Assembly: GCF_002454115.1 (NCBI RefSeq)
Contig: NZ_DKIH01000007.1
Span: 12,227-76,226, forward strand
Direction: 5' to 3'
Origin: Sphingopyxis sp. UBA6723
GTDB taxonomy: Bacteria; Pseudomonadota; Alphaproteobacteria; Sphingomonadales; Sphingomonadaceae
DNA length: 64,000 nucleotides
Shown: in pieces, positions 42,768 through 51,434 of the stretch
Numbering within the stretch: the stretch's first letter is position 1
Layout of the letters: each line of letters opens with the position of its first letter
Translations under genes and position numbers: made by a program
The notes under the pieces: model-generated
The model's database searches: none
Told to the model about the DNA's origin: nothing
Seen by the model: only the letters and a program-made list of their open reading frames with translations

Positions 42768-43460
42768 TCAGGAGGGGGCGGCGTGGCCGCTTTGCCGCCA
42801 CCAGTCGGCCATCAGCACCGCGCGCCGCCGCCCAAAACCTTCCTCGCCGATCCGCGCCGACGTCACCCGGTCGATGCGGAAACTGCGGAAATCCCGGCGC
42901 AGCAGGCACCAGGCGGCGATGATCTGCTTCTCCTCATAATAAGCGAGCGCCGCGGGCCAGATCGCGCGCTCGGTCACCGCGCCGCTCTGGTCGGCATAGC
43001 CGATATGCAGCGTCTTTTCCGCGCGCATCGCCGCGCGCACTGTTGCCAGCAGCGGCGCATCGGTCTCGCGCCACTGGCTGTTCACCGGCCATAGCCCCGC
43101 CTCGTCGATCCGCTGCTTGAGCTCATCAGGGCTCGCCGCGGCAATCTTGGCCAGCGCCAGCCCCGCGGCGCGCGACAGGCTGCCGTCCTGCCGCCCCTCG
43201 ACCCAGCGCGCGCCGAGCACCAGCGCCTCCAGCTCGTCGGCGGTGAACATCAGCGGCGGCAGGAAAAATCCCGGGCGCAGCACATAACCGACCCCCGCCT
43301 CGCCCTCGATCGGCGCGCCGAGCGCGATCAGCGCCTGAATGTCGCGATACAACGTGCGCACCGACACGCCTTGTTCGTCAGCCAGCACCTCGGCCGTCAC
43401 CGGTCGGCGGCGGCGGCGCAGACCGTCGATGATCGCGAACAACCGTCCCGTCTTGGACAC
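42768..43460 (-). CDS. HTH-WYL regulator (YafY-like)
   Basis: 230 residues. N-terminal helix-turn-helix: 'AEVLADEQGVSVRTLYRDIQALIALGAPI'. The following WYL domain has 'TLHIGYADQSGAVTERAIWPAALAYYEEKQIIAAWCLLRRDFRSFRIDR', with the typical ligand pocket residues. Likely controls the adjacent GFA gene. These regulators often respond to nucleic acids or metabolites, which is not shown here. Confidence 0.88.
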   Translation of the reverse strand: MSKTGRLFAIIDGLRRRRRPVTAEVLADEQGVSVRTLYRDIQALIALGAPIEGEAGVGYVLRPGFFLPPLMFTADELEALVLGARWVEGRQDGSLSRAAGLALAKIAAASPDELKQRIDEAGLWPVNSQWRETDAPLLATVRAAMRAEKTLHIGYADQSGAVTERAIWPAALAYYEEKQIIAAWCLLRRDFRSFRIDRVTSARIGEEGFGRRRAVLMADWWRQSGHAAPS

Positions 43461-43472
43461 GCGCGGTTTCCC

Positions 43473-43772
43473 CTATTCGGCCGCAGCGGGCAGATGAGCG
43501 ACAATCGCGCGCAGCGCCGCAACATGGCGATCGAGCGCGCGTGTCCCGGCCCGCGTCAGCGACGCCCAGGTGCGCTGCCGCCCCCCCTCGGCCGCCTTGC
43601 GCAGCGCGACATAGCCGGCGTCGGACAACGCCGCGAGATGCTTTGACAGCACCGAGTCACTGACCTTCAACAGCTCGCGCAGCTTCGCGAATTCCATCTC
43701 GGTCACCTTGGCGAGCAGCGCGGTAATCTGAAGCCGCGCCGGCGCGTGGAGCAGCATGTCGATGCCATCCAT
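43473..43772 (-). CDS. Winged-helix regulator (DUF, ArsR/MarR-like)
   Basis: 99 residues: 'ARLQITALLAKVTEMEFAKLRELLKVSDSVLSKHLAALSDAGYVAL' is a winged helix of the transcriptional regulator type that lacks an effector domain; 'RTWASLTRAGTRALDRHVAAL' ends it. ATG 43772. The upstream membrane protein gene ends at 43775 and may be its partner; paired operators at 44240-44306 are likely targets. Confidence 0.82.
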   Translation of the reverse strand: MDGIDMLLHAPARLQITALLAKVTEMEFAKLRELLKVSDSVLSKHLAALSDAGYVALRKAAEGGRQRTWASLTRAGTRALDRHVAALRAIVAHLPAAAE

Positions 43773-43774
43773 CC

Positions 43775-44224
43775 TCACGCCGCCCCGTTCTGCAATTCGC
43801 GGTCATAGATGCGCGTCCAAACGAGACTGGCGGCCAGCGCAACAACGAAAGCGCCGCCCGCAATCGCCAGTTTTACCACCAGCGACAGATCGTTGACCCG
43901 CGCATGGATTTCAGCCCCCATCGCGCCAAGGAGCAGCGCCACCATCAGCAACGTCAGCGGCAGCGTGCGTCCCTTGCGATATCCGCTGACGAAAACCCCG
44001 TAACGTCGCCGGTCATCGACGACGAGCCATGCCACCGCCGCCATGGCAAAAACGAACAGCACGATTTGAAGCGGCGGTCCAAACCCTTGGCTGAGCACGA
44101 TGGCACCCATCACCGAAGCAAAAGCGATATGCCGCCACAGGGGATATTTCGGGCCGCTCGCCGCGAACTCGCGCTGCGCCGCGTTCATACTGTCAAGTGC
44201 CGCCTGGGCTTCGATCGGGTCCAT
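43775..44224 (-). CDS. Membrane protein, paired with the winged-helix regulator
   Basis: 149 residues, four predicted helices (WRHIAFASVMGAIVLSQGF, IVLFVFAMAAVAWLVV, TLPLTLLMVALLLGAMGA, LAIAGGAFVVALAASLVW). ATG 44224 preceded by GGAGGC at good spacing; a longer reading from 44266 lacks this. The overlap with the regulator gene and the upstream palindromes suggest an autoregulated pair. Function unknown. Confidence 0.72.
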   Translation of the reverse strand: MDPIEAQAALDSMNAAQREFAASGPKYPLWRHIAFASVMGAIVLSQGFGPPLQIVLFVFAMAAVAWLVVDDRRRYGVFVSGYRKGRTLPLTLLMVALLLGAMGAEIHARVNDLSLVVKLAIAGGAFVVALAASLVWTRIYDRELQNGAA

Positions 44225-44239
44225 CACTTGCCTCCATGC

Positions 44240-44306
44240 TTTCCAATATGGAAAGTCATAGGTCACACTTTCCGTTTCGGCAAGTGATGATTTTCCATCT
44301 TGGAAA
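44240..44306 (-). promoter_or_regulatory. Paired operators TTTCC-N5-GGAAA
   Basis: TTTCC-AATAT-GGAAA (44240-44254) and TTTCC-ATCTT-GGAAA (44292-44306) are perfect dyads with identical half-sites; centres are 52 bases apart, about five helical turns, and a lone TTTCC lies between at 44269-44273. They sit immediately upstream of the membrane protein/winged-helix operon. Confidence 0.7.
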
Positions 44307-44338
44307 GTAGAGCCGGTCGCGGTCGTTGACCGTGACGC

Positions 44339-44782
44339 TCAGCGCCTGCGAAAGGTCCAGCGCATCGGCTTTGACCCGTCGATCCGCGAAATCGTCGCGG
44401 TCAGCGTGTCGCCGTCGCGGACATAATGGATACGCTGCGGATAGTCATGCGCAGCATTTTCGAACGTCGCGCTCGTCGTATCATGGCGCACCAACCGGAA
44501 CGCCACGGACGCCCCCCCATGCGGCTGCGCGATATAGGCGAGCGTCCCGTCGGCGCCCGCTGCGATCCGTAAAAACTCAAACTCGCGCATAACATCGCCG
44601 AGCCCGGCGCGGCTATGGCCCAGCATCACCCCGCCGCGCGGCGGCGTCCAGCTTTCCTCGGTCCAGCGATCGCCCGTCTCGCTCGTCCACTGCCCCGCCA
44701 GCCATGCCAGATCATCGACGGGCGCCGCCGGGCTGGCTGCGGCCAGCAACATGCTCAGCCCCGCGGTCATCCAATATGTCAT
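44339..44782 (-). CDS. DUF6265-like secreted protein
   Basis: 147 residues, signal peptide near MLLAAASPAAPVD, then 'LAWLAGQWTSETGDRWTEESWTPPRGGVMLGHSR' (the DUF6265 hallmark) and 'VAFRLVRHDTTSATFENAAHDYPQRIHY'. The fold is a small beta-barrel of lipocalin type. Function unknown. Single gene downstream of the TonB receptor on the same strand. Confidence 0.78.
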   Translation of the reverse strand: MTYWMTAGLSMLLAAASPAAPVDDLAWLAGQWTSETGDRWTEESWTPPRGGVMLGHSRAGLGDVMREFEFLRIAAGADGTLAYIAQPHGGASVAFRLVRHDTTSATFENAAHDYPQRIHYVRDGDTLTATISRIDGSKPMRWTFRRR

Positions 44783-44851
44783 CGCGCGCCCCCTGACCCG
44801 CCACGGCGCGCCCCGCCATGGCAGGATCAGGATAGCGCAGCGCTGCCGCGC

Positions 44852-47170
44852 TTAAAAGCGCCCGATCACCTGCACGCCGTACATCCGCGGTTCGGCGGGG
44901 ATGAAGGTCGGGATGCCGAAGGCGCCGCCGGTGTTGCCTGCGTCGAGCAGATAATCCTCGTCGGTCGCGTTGCGGATGAAACCAGTAATCTCGAATCGCT
45001 CATCGGCAAAGCTCACACCGGCGCGGGCATTGACCAACGTTACCGCATCTTGGGCAATCAGCGGATTGTTCGGCACCTCGAAAAATATCTTGCTGCGATA
45101 GGTCACCGTCGGGGTCGCGAACAACCGCATCCCGCCGCCCAGATCGGCATTGACCGTAAACCCTGCCGCCGCCTGCCATTCGGGTTGCAGGCGGAAACGA
45201 TCGCCCGCGAACACGCCGTTCGCCGCCTTGTTGTCGATGCCGCCGTCGATCCAGGCGACGTTGCCGAACAGCCGCAGCCAGTCGGTCACCGCAAAGCTCG
45301 CCTCGGCCTCCACGCCCAGATTGCTCGCGGTGCCGGCGCTCTGGGTGATCGTGGTCCCGTTCGGCTGGATCACCGATACCTGGAAATTGTCATAGGTCTG
45401 GTAATAGACGCCGAGCGAGCCGGAAAAGCCGCCGCGCGCGGCTTTCAGTCCGACCTCGTAATTCCAGACATTCTCTTCGGCGATGGCGCTGACGTTGGCG
45501 ACCGGTCCCGTCGCAGTGCTGCGCGCGCCCAGATTGACGGTCGGCGAACGGCGCCCTTTTGACACGGTGGCAAAGGCGTTGAACCCGTCGGCAAAGCGAT
45601 ACAGAATGTTGAAGCGCGGCAGAAAGGCCTGGAAACTATCCTCGCTATAGAATGTCTGCCCGCCGGTATCGACCTGTCCGGGGATCAGCGAGGCGGCGGC
45701 GGGGTTGAGCCGCGGGCGCGGCACCACGGCGAAAAAGCCCGAGCGGCGCTTTTCGATCAGCGCGCGCACCCCTGCGGTCACTTCCAGCGCCTCGGTCGGG
45801 ATCCAGGTCGCGTCGGCGAACACCGAATAGCTCTGGTTCTTGCCGATATTGCCGAAGGTCGAGCTGTACGGGATCGCAGTGGCGGCGCCGCCGGTCAGGA
45901 TCCCCGTCGCTGCTGCTGCCGCGACGCTGCCGTCGGGGGCAATGCACGGCAGGTTCGGGATCAACCGCGCCGCGCATTGCAGGAAAATGCCCTCTTCGCT
46001 CGAAAAGGGAACGACCTGCGACCCGTCCTCAATAAAGCCGTTCCACCCGAACGACCCGCGAAACCTGTCGCTGTTGTACGCAAAACGGGTCTCGTGATTA
46101 TATTGCCACCCCGTCGCGTCCTCGGCGAATTCCAGATACCAGGCGGCGCTGCCATCGGCGTCAAAAATCTCCAGGCTGTCGAAATCGCGATAGCTGTTGA
46201 CCATCGTGATCGTCCAGTCGTCGGCAACCTCCCAGGCCATGGTCAGATTGGCGTCATAAACGTCGCGGGTCAGGCCGAGCTTGGCCGCACCCAACGCGGC
46301 CTGCGATACCGGCGAGCCGCCGAGCGCCGCATCGCCGAACGGGTTCGCCGGTCCGGACGCGGTCGGATAGGTGCCCGAAATGAACGGCGTGCCGCTGTGC
46401 CGCTGGCGGTCATAGGTCAGGATCAGGTCAGCGGTGAAATTTTCGGTCGGCGTCACACGCAGCGAGCCGCGGACCCCCAGCTGGTCCTGCGCGTACAGAT
46501 CCTCCTGCCCAGCGGCCAGATTGCGCACATAACCATCGCGTTTCTTCCATTCGAATGCCACGCGCCCGGCAATCTTGTCCGACCCCAGATTGACGAAACC
46601 GCCCAGCGTCGTCGCATCATAATTGCCGTAGCTGGCGTTCACTTCGCCCGAAAAGCCGGGCTTGGGCCGGGCCGATATGATGCTGATCGCGCCGACCGCC
46701 GACGCGGTGCCGAACAACGTCGCCTGCGGCCCCTTGATCACCTCGATCCGATCGACGTCATAAATCGCCTGATACGACCCGCGCGAGCGCGAGATGTCGG
46801 TGCCGTTATAATAGAGCGTCACCCGCGCCGCCTGCTGCGCCGACCCGCTGTCCGACGTGATGCCGCGGATGACGATGCCCGGATTATTGGCGCTCTGTTC
46901 CTGGATGTTGAGCCCGGGGATATAGTTGGACAGTTCGTCGAGGTCGCCGACCCCCAGATTGCGCAGCTGCGCGCCGCTGGTCGCCGAAATAGTGATCGGC
47001 ACGTCGATCGCGCGCTGCTCGATCTTCTGCGCGGTGACGACGATATCGTCGCCGCCCGACGATGGGGCGCCCGCCGTATCGTCGGCGGGTAGGGCATCGG
47101 CCTGCGCGAGTGCGGGCGTGGCGGTGGCGGCGAGCAGCAACAGGGATAACGCACGGACGGAGCGAGCCAT
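44852..47170 (-). CDS. TonB-dependent outer-membrane receptor
   Basis: 772 residues: signal peptide (ALSLLLLAATATPALAQ), then TonB-box-like and plug region 'DDIVVTAQKIEQRAIDVPITISATSG' and 'DRIEVIKGPQATLFGTASAVGAISI', then a 22-strand barrel ending with aromatic Phe. No extra N-terminal signalling domain, so it is a transport-only receptor of the sphingomonad expansion. No substrate can be read from the sequence. It lies 157 bases downstream of a DUF4189 gene on the same strand. Confidence 0.92.
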   Translation of the reverse strand: MARSVRALSLLLLAATATPALAQADALPADDTAGAPSSGGDDIVVTAQKIEQRAIDVPITISATSGAQLRNLGVGDLDELSNYIPGLNIQEQSANNPGIVIRGITSDSGSAQQAARVTLYYNGTDISRSRGSYQAIYDVDRIEVIKGPQATLFGTASAVGAISIISARPKPGFSGEVNASYGNYDATTLGGFVNLGSDKIAGRVAFEWKKRDGYVRNLAAGQEDLYAQDQLGVRGSLRVTPTENFTADLILTYDRQRHSGTPFISGTYPTASGPANPFGDAALGGSPVSQAALGAAKLGLTRDVYDANLTMAWEVADDWTITMVNSYRDFDSLEIFDADGSAAWYLEFAEDATGWQYNHETRFAYNSDRFRGSFGWNGFIEDGSQVVPFSSEEGIFLQCAARLIPNLPCIAPDGSVAAAAATGILTGGAATAIPYSSTFGNIGKNQSYSVFADATWIPTEALEVTAGVRALIEKRRSGFFAVVPRPRLNPAAASLIPGQVDTGGQTFYSEDSFQAFLPRFNILYRFADGFNAFATVSKGRRSPTVNLGARSTATGPVANVSAIAEENVWNYEVGLKAARGGFSGSLGVYYQTYDNFQVSVIQPNGTTITQSAGTASNLGVEAEASFAVTDWLRLFGNVAWIDGGIDNKAANGVFAGDRFRLQPEWQAAAGFTVNADLGGGMRLFATPTVTYRSKIFFEVPNNPLIAQDAVTLVNARAGVSFADERFEITGFIRNATDEDYLLDAGNTGGAFGIPTFIPAEPRMYGVQVIGRF

Positions 47171-47327
47171 GGGACAGACCTTTTTGATTTAGGTTTTATC
47201 GGAAAACGAAACGACGAACGTCGCTCGCTCTCTGCCCCGCGTCGGCGTCATTACCGCGTCGGCTCGGCGACACGGCGATGACAATTATGCGTGTGATTGT
47301 GACAGCAAGCCTGCGGCCGCGTCGTGG

Positions 47328-48275
47328 CTATTGCGCTTTCGCAGCGTTGAAATCATGCACCACCAGCCCCGGCCGACGGGTGTCATAAACGGTTTGCAGG
47401 ATACAGGCGCCGCCGCCTTTGGCGCAGAGTTTCCGCGCCGCTTCCGCCGCGCGCTTGGCGTTGCGTTCGGGCAGACCGTTCGGATAGCCCCTGTCGGTGT
47501 AGGTTTGGATCACGCCGTTGCCGGTGACGCCCCAATAGGCGCAGGTCAGGCCGGGGTTGGCGCGCTCGCACGCCGCCACCGCCGCGCCGGTCGCTGCCGC
47601 CAGGGTCGGGTGTCCGGTCGCGATCCATGCGCGCACCGACGCCGTCTTGGGCGCGCGCTTGTCCTCGACCCAGGCGGCCGCGCCGTACAATTTGCGCGCC
47701 TTCGCCAGATCGGGCGTCGCCCGCTGTTTGCCGGCGCCATAGGTGCCGACGATTTCGCACGGCAGCGGCTGCTCGCGGCCGCAATTGGCCAGCGCCGCAG
47801 CCTTGGCTGCCGCACCGTTCGTACCCCAACCGCTGTGCAGAAACCCGTTCCAGTCGCGCGCGATCGCGGTTGTGGAATTGGCCCATTCGCCAATCGACGC
47901 GCACCCCGATCCCATCGCCCGCTGACACGCCGCCAGCGCCTTTTCCTGGGCGCCGCGCGGGCCGTCGAAATTCCCCTCCATCCACACCTCTTCGACATCG
48001 GGGTGCCACGCAATCGCAGCATGTTGATTGACGATGCGCGGCGCCGCGGGCGGCGCCGCCGGACCATTGTTGCGGGGCACGCACATCAACCCCTTGCCGA
48101 GCCCCGGCCCAAGGTCGACTTCGCCGACCACCTGATCGTTCGGGCCGGGGGACGGACAGGGATATTGTGCCGCGGCGGGCAAGGCGATTCCGGCGAGCGC
48201 GAGCAGCGCGGTGATGATGAGCAGCGCCGGGCGCACAGCGAGCAACCGGCGCAAAAGCGTTTCGAAGTTCATCAT
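47328..48275 (-). CDS. Exported double DUF4189-like protein A
   Basis: 315 residues with signal peptide (PALLIITALLALAGIALPAAAQ) and then a CPSPGPND motif. Two Cys-rich modules follow. Module 1 has 'HAAIAWHPDVEEVWMEGNFDG' with 'GSGCASIGEWANS' and 'PLPCEIVG'. Module 2 has 'ALAACxxA...GLTCAYW' and ends 'VVHDFNAAKAQ'. Paralogue of the proteins at 49621 and 50535. The pattern (A-I-A, later Cys pairs) resembles DUF4189. ATG 48275 overlaps the lipoprotein stop. Function unknown; the cysteines probably form disulfides in the periplasm or outside. Confidence 0.75.
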   Translation of the reverse strand: MMNFETLLRRLLAVRPALLIITALLALAGIALPAAAQYPCPSPGPNDQVVGEVDLGPGLGKGLMCVPRNNGPAAPPAAPRIVNQHAAIAWHPDVEEVWMEGNFDGPRGAQEKALAACQRAMGSGCASIGEWANSTTAIARDWNGFLHSGWGTNGAAAKAAALANCGREQPLPCEIVGTYGAGKQRATPDLAKARKLYGAAAWVEDKRAPKTASVRAWIATGHPTLAAATGAAVAACERANPGLTCAYWGVTGNGVIQTYTDRGYPNGLPERNAKRAAEAARKLCAKGGGACILQTVYDTRRPGLVVHDFNAAKAQ

Positions 48276-48973
48276 ATCTCCAGCGGCGGGTTGGCGATGT
48301 CGTCGACCAGTTCCCAACAGCTTTCGGTCGGGAAAAACAGCAGATACCCACCCGACCCGGTTTCCTGCACCAGATCGCCCAAGCCCTCCTGCAGATCTTC
48401 GGGCGGCGGGGTCAGGTTCATTTCGAAAATTCCCGGCAGCCAGTCGATCCGGACGCGGTTGTCGCCCGACTGGTTGAACTCGATCTGGACGTAGCGCAGA
48501 TCCTTTGCATCGCCGCCGTTCATGTCGAATTTCATCGCGGTTTCGGCGGTCACGAAGAAATAATCGATCGTCGCCAGCGGATAATGATTCTGATCGAGAT
48601 AGCGACGCTTGTCGATCTTGCGCGCCTTGCCGGTCTCGCCAAAGCCGACCTTGGCCGCGGTATATTTTTCGCGCACCGCCCACGATCCGGTGAACGCCTG
48701 GAAAAAGCCTTTGAAATCATTGCTCCGGCACGCACCGTCCGCCATCTCGAGCCGCAGCCGGTCGCTTTCGGTCATCTGGCGCACCGGGCGATCGTCGGCG
48801 CCGTCGGTACCGGCGGTGTTGGGCGCGCGCGCAGCGGCGGGCTTGGCCGCCGGATCGACCGCGGCGGCGCTGGCTGCCGCATCGCTGGGTTCGCTGCCAC
48901 AGGCCGCCACCCCGGCCAGCAGCAATGCGGCCACCGCCATCCTGCCATGTCGCGTCACGCACCATCTCGTCAT
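48272..48973 (-). CDS. Lipoprotein of unknown function next to the DUF4189 cluster
   Basis: 233 residues. The signal (AVAALLLAGVAAC) ends in a lipobox. An Ala/Pro-rich linker (~residues 30-65) leads to a domain of ~170 residues: GACRSNDFKGFFQAFTGSWAV opens it and the end has an acidic 'PPPEDLQEGLGDLV' segment and SYLLF-like strands. No family recognised. First gene of the leftward operon that also holds DUF4189 protein A, opposite the rightward operon at 49110. Confidence 0.65.
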   Translation of the reverse strand: MTRWCVTRHGRMAVAALLLAGVAACGSEPSDAAASAAAVDPAAKPAAARAPNTAGTDGADDRPVRQMTESDRLRLEMADGACRSNDFKGFFQAFTGSWAVREKYTAAKVGFGETGKARKIDKRRYLDQNHYPLATIDYFFVTAETAMKFDMNGGDAKDLRYVQIEFNQSGDNRVRIDWLPGIFEMNLTPPPEDLQEGLGDLVQETGSGGYLLFFPTESCWELVDDIANPPLEI

Positions 48974-49109
48974 CGGCTTCGGTTCCTCATCAGGGGGCGC
49001 CGGCCCCACGCTTCTTTCCTATACCAGCCGCATCTCGCCCAAAGCGAAGATGGTGCACCAGTACATCACATCATTGGTTGGCTATTCATGTGCCTGATAA
49101 AAATCAGCT
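48974..49109. promoter_or_regulatory. Shared divergent promoter region of the DUF4189 locus
   Basis: 136 bases between the two divergent operons. Rightward, TTGGTT (49074) and GATAAA (49096) with 16-base spacing could be a promoter; it would put the transcription start almost at the YbjN start codon, and no Shine-Dalgarno is seen there, so a leaderless mRNA is possible. Leftward, AT-richer sequence at 49017-49024 may serve. Weak evidence. Confidence 0.35.
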
Positions 49110-49616
49110 ATGAAAATGACCTTGCTCACAGGCGGCGCGATCGCCGGTCTCGCCCTGTTGCTGACCGCGGTGGGGGCCGCGACACCCCCGGCCCGCGCCC
49201 AGGACGCGGTCGAGGCGCGCACGCTGCTCGCCATGAAACCGGCCACCATCGTCAGTGCGCTTGGCGAACTCGGCCATCAGGTCCGGCTGGTCGATGGCGG
49301 CGGCGGCGATCCCGTCCGGATCGACGCCGCCGACACCACCTATTCGCTGTTTCTGGCGCAGTGCGAAACAAGCGGCTGCCGGTTGCTGCAATTCCGCTCG
49401 TGCATCGCGGCGCCCAAAGGGTCTGCCGATCTCGCCGAGCGTTGGAACAGCACCAATATGTACGGCCGCGCCTCGCGCCAGGCCCCGGGGCTGATGTGCA
49501 TCGATTCGACGCTCTACGCCGCCGACCGCCGCATCTCGCTCGCCTCGCTCCGCTCGCATATCGAGGGGATGCGGACGCTGATGCCTCATGCGCAGGAATT
49601 TTTCCTCAAAGGATGA
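49110..49616 (+). CDS. YbjN-domain exported protein
   Basis: 168 residues with signal peptide (GGAIAGLALLLTAVGA to PARAQ). The body matches YbjN/TY-chaperone-like sensors: 'TIVSALGELGHQVRLVDGGGGDPVRI', 'YSLFLAQCETSGCRLLQFRSCI' and 'ERWNSTNMYGRAS'. YbjN proteins have been tied to stress and motility control in enterobacteria, but exported versions are not characterised. Opens the rightward operon; protein B starts four bases after its stop. Confidence 0.75.
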   Translation: MKMTLLTGGAIAGLALLLTAVGAATPPARAQDAVEARTLLAMKPATIVSALGELGHQVRLVDGGGGDPVRIDAADTTYSLFLAQCETSGCRLLQFRSCIAAPKGSADLAERWNSTNMYGRASRQAPGLMCIDSTLYAADRRISLASLRSHIEGMRTLMPHAQEFFLKG

Positions 49617-49620
49617 TCTT

Positions 49621-50538
49621 ATGCTTTCGCGTTTTGGTTTCGGCGCCGCGCTATTGCTGGCCGCCGCCCTGCTATGGATGCCGCGTCCGGCGGCGGCGCA
49701 AAATTATCCCTGCCCCGGCGGCCCCGGCCCCGGCGAGGTCCAGGTCGGCGTGTCGGGGGGCAGCCACGGCGTCGCCGCGGTACCGATCTGCGCCCCGGCG
49801 GCGGGCGGCGGCGGCGGCGGAGCTTCGGCGCCGAGCTACAGCTATGGCGCGATCGCCCTCCATCCCGATGTCGATGATGTGTGGATGTTCGGCAACTGGA
49901 CCGGGCCGAACGCCGCCGAACAGGAAGCGCTCACCGCGTGCAATCAAGCGATGGGCGGCGGCTGCATCTCGATCGGCGAATGGCACAATTCGTCGATGTC
50001 GATCATCCGCGACGCTCAGGGCAACCGCTATGCCGGATGGAACGGCCAAGGCGGCACCATGCGCAAAAAGATGCTCGCCGATTGCAAAGCGATCCAGATG
50101 CTGCCGTGCGAAGTGGTGGGCAGTTTCAGCTCCAGCAAGCGCCGCCATACGCCCAACCTTGCCACCGCGCGCAAAAGTTATGCGGCCGGCGCCTGGGTCC
50201 GCGGCGAGGGCTATAACGGCCGTCTCTATATCGCCTCCGCGCATCGAACGATGGCGGAGGCAAAGGCGGCGGCGACGGCGGCCTGCACCAATGCCACCGG
50301 CCGTAACTGCGAGATTGCCGTAGCCGTCGCCAATGGCACCCTGCTGACCTTTCAGCTCGGTTACCCCGAGCGAACCGATACGTCGGTGGTTGCCGAGCGC
50401 ACCGTCAAACGGGCGCAGCAGGCCGCCGAGACCGACTGCAAAAATCGCAAGGCGCGGTGCGCGATCCAGACCGCTTATGACAGCGGCACCCCGGGTGTCA
50501 CGGTCCATGATTTTGACGCCGCGGCAAAATCCCGATGA
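49621..50538 (+). CDS. Exported double DUF4189-like protein B
   Basis: 305 residues with signal peptide ending PAAAQ and 'CPGGPGPGEVQVG'. A Gly-rich linker leads to module 1 (YGAIALHPDVDDVWMFGNWT, MGGGCISIGEWHNS, LPCEVVGSFSSSKR) and module 2 (YIASAHRTMAEAKAAATAAC, CKNRKARCAIQTAYDSG, VTVHDFDAA). Paralogous to A and C, sharing GP-x-A-x-x-ALxAC and VHDF signatures. Start ATG 49621. Overlaps the next gene (ATGA). Confidence 0.78.
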   Translation: MLSRFGFGAALLLAAALLWMPRPAAAQNYPCPGGPGPGEVQVGVSGGSHGVAAVPICAPAAGGGGGGASAPSYSYGAIALHPDVDDVWMFGNWTGPNAAEQEALTACNQAMGGGCISIGEWHNSSMSIIRDAQGNRYAGWNGQGGTMRKKMLADCKAIQMLPCEVVGSFSSSKRRHTPNLATARKSYAAGAWVRGEGYNGRLYIASAHRTMAEAKAAATAACTNATGRNCEIAVAVANGTLLTFQLGYPERTDTSVVAERTVKRAQQAAETDCKNRKARCAIQTAYDSGTPGVTVHDFDAAAKSR

Positions 50539-51434
50539 ACGCATTTTCCGGTCTTGCGGCGTTCGGCCTGCCCGCCGCCCTGGTTGCGGCAGCCTTTATT
50601 CTCCCCGGCACCGCCGCGGCACAGCAACGCTGTCCCGGCGGTCCCGGCCCCGGCGACATGATCGTCGGCTATGCACCCGACGGCACCCCGCTCTGCGCGC
50701 CCAATCCGAGCGCGGGCGCGCCGACCCCCGCGCCGCGCCCCGTCATGCAGACCTATGCGGCCATCGCCTGGCACCCCGACGCTGGCGACGTGTGGTTGTC
50801 GGGCAATTACAACGGGCCGAACGCCGCGCCCAGCGCCGCGCTCGCCGCCTGCAGCCGCGACATGGGCGGCGGCTGCACCACCATCGGCGAGTGGAACAAT
50901 TCGGCGATGGCAATAGTCCGCAACCGTTACGGCGAGCTCTTGAGCGCCTGGGCGGGCGACGGCGGTCGCACCCGCAAGCAGGTACTAGCCGACTGCAGCG
51001 CGAAGCAACCGCTGCCGTGCGAGGTCGTCGGCACCTTTGCGTCGGGCAAGCGCGAGCACCGACCCAACCTCGCCGCCGCGCGCAAGCGCTATGCCGCGGT
51101 CGCGTGGGTGAAGGGCACAGAGGGCTATGACAACCGCCTCTATATCGCGCGCGGCCACCACCACCTCGCCGATGCCGAGCGCGAGGCGCTGGCCGCGTGC
51201 ACCAAGGCCACGGGCGTATCGTGCGGCCTCCTCGCCTATGCGGGCAATGGGTTTATCCAGACTTACGCGATCGGCACGGGCCACAGCGCGACGCCCGAAA
51301 CCAGCGCCAAGCGCGCGGCGCAGGCGGCGCAGGCGCTGTGCAAGCAGCAGAAGCAACCCTGCGCGTTGCAGGCCGCCTACGACAGCCGCACCGCCGGCCT
51401 CGTCGTGCATGATTTTCTTGCCGGGAACCGCTGA
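50535..51434 (+). CDS. Exported double DUF4189-like protein C
   Basis: 299 residues; the closest of the three to B. Signal ends GTAAAQ, then 'CPGGPGPGDMIVGYAPDGTPLC'. Module 1: 'YAAIAWHPDAGDVWLSGNYNG', 'MGGGCTTIGEWNNS', 'PLPCEVVGTFASGKRE'. Module 2: 'YIARGHHHLADAEREALAAC', 'CKQQKQPCALQAAYDSR', 'LVVHDFLAG'. Each module carries four to six cysteines. Likely periplasmic or cell-surface. The gene order B-C-D is tightly coupled. Confidence 0.78.
   Translation: MNAFSGLAAFGLPAALVAAAFILPGTAAAQQRCPGGPGPGDMIVGYAPDGTPLCAPNPSAGAPTPAPRPVMQTYAAIAWHPDAGDVWLSGNYNGPNAAPSAALAACSRDMGGGCTTIGEWNNSAMAIVRNRYGELLSAWAGDGGRTRKQVLADCSAKQPLPCEVVGTFASGKREHRPNLAAARKRYAAVAWVKGTEGYDNRLYIARGHHHLADAEREALAACTKATGVSCGLLAYAGNGFIQTYAIGTGHSATPETSAKRAAQAAQALCKQQKQPCALQAAYDSRTAGLVVHDFLAGNR

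Noticed and set aside
49074..49110. Promoter leading to a leaderless YbjN message
   Set aside because: Hexamers are weak matches and spacing only approximate; recorded in the intergenic feature but not claimed as a finding.
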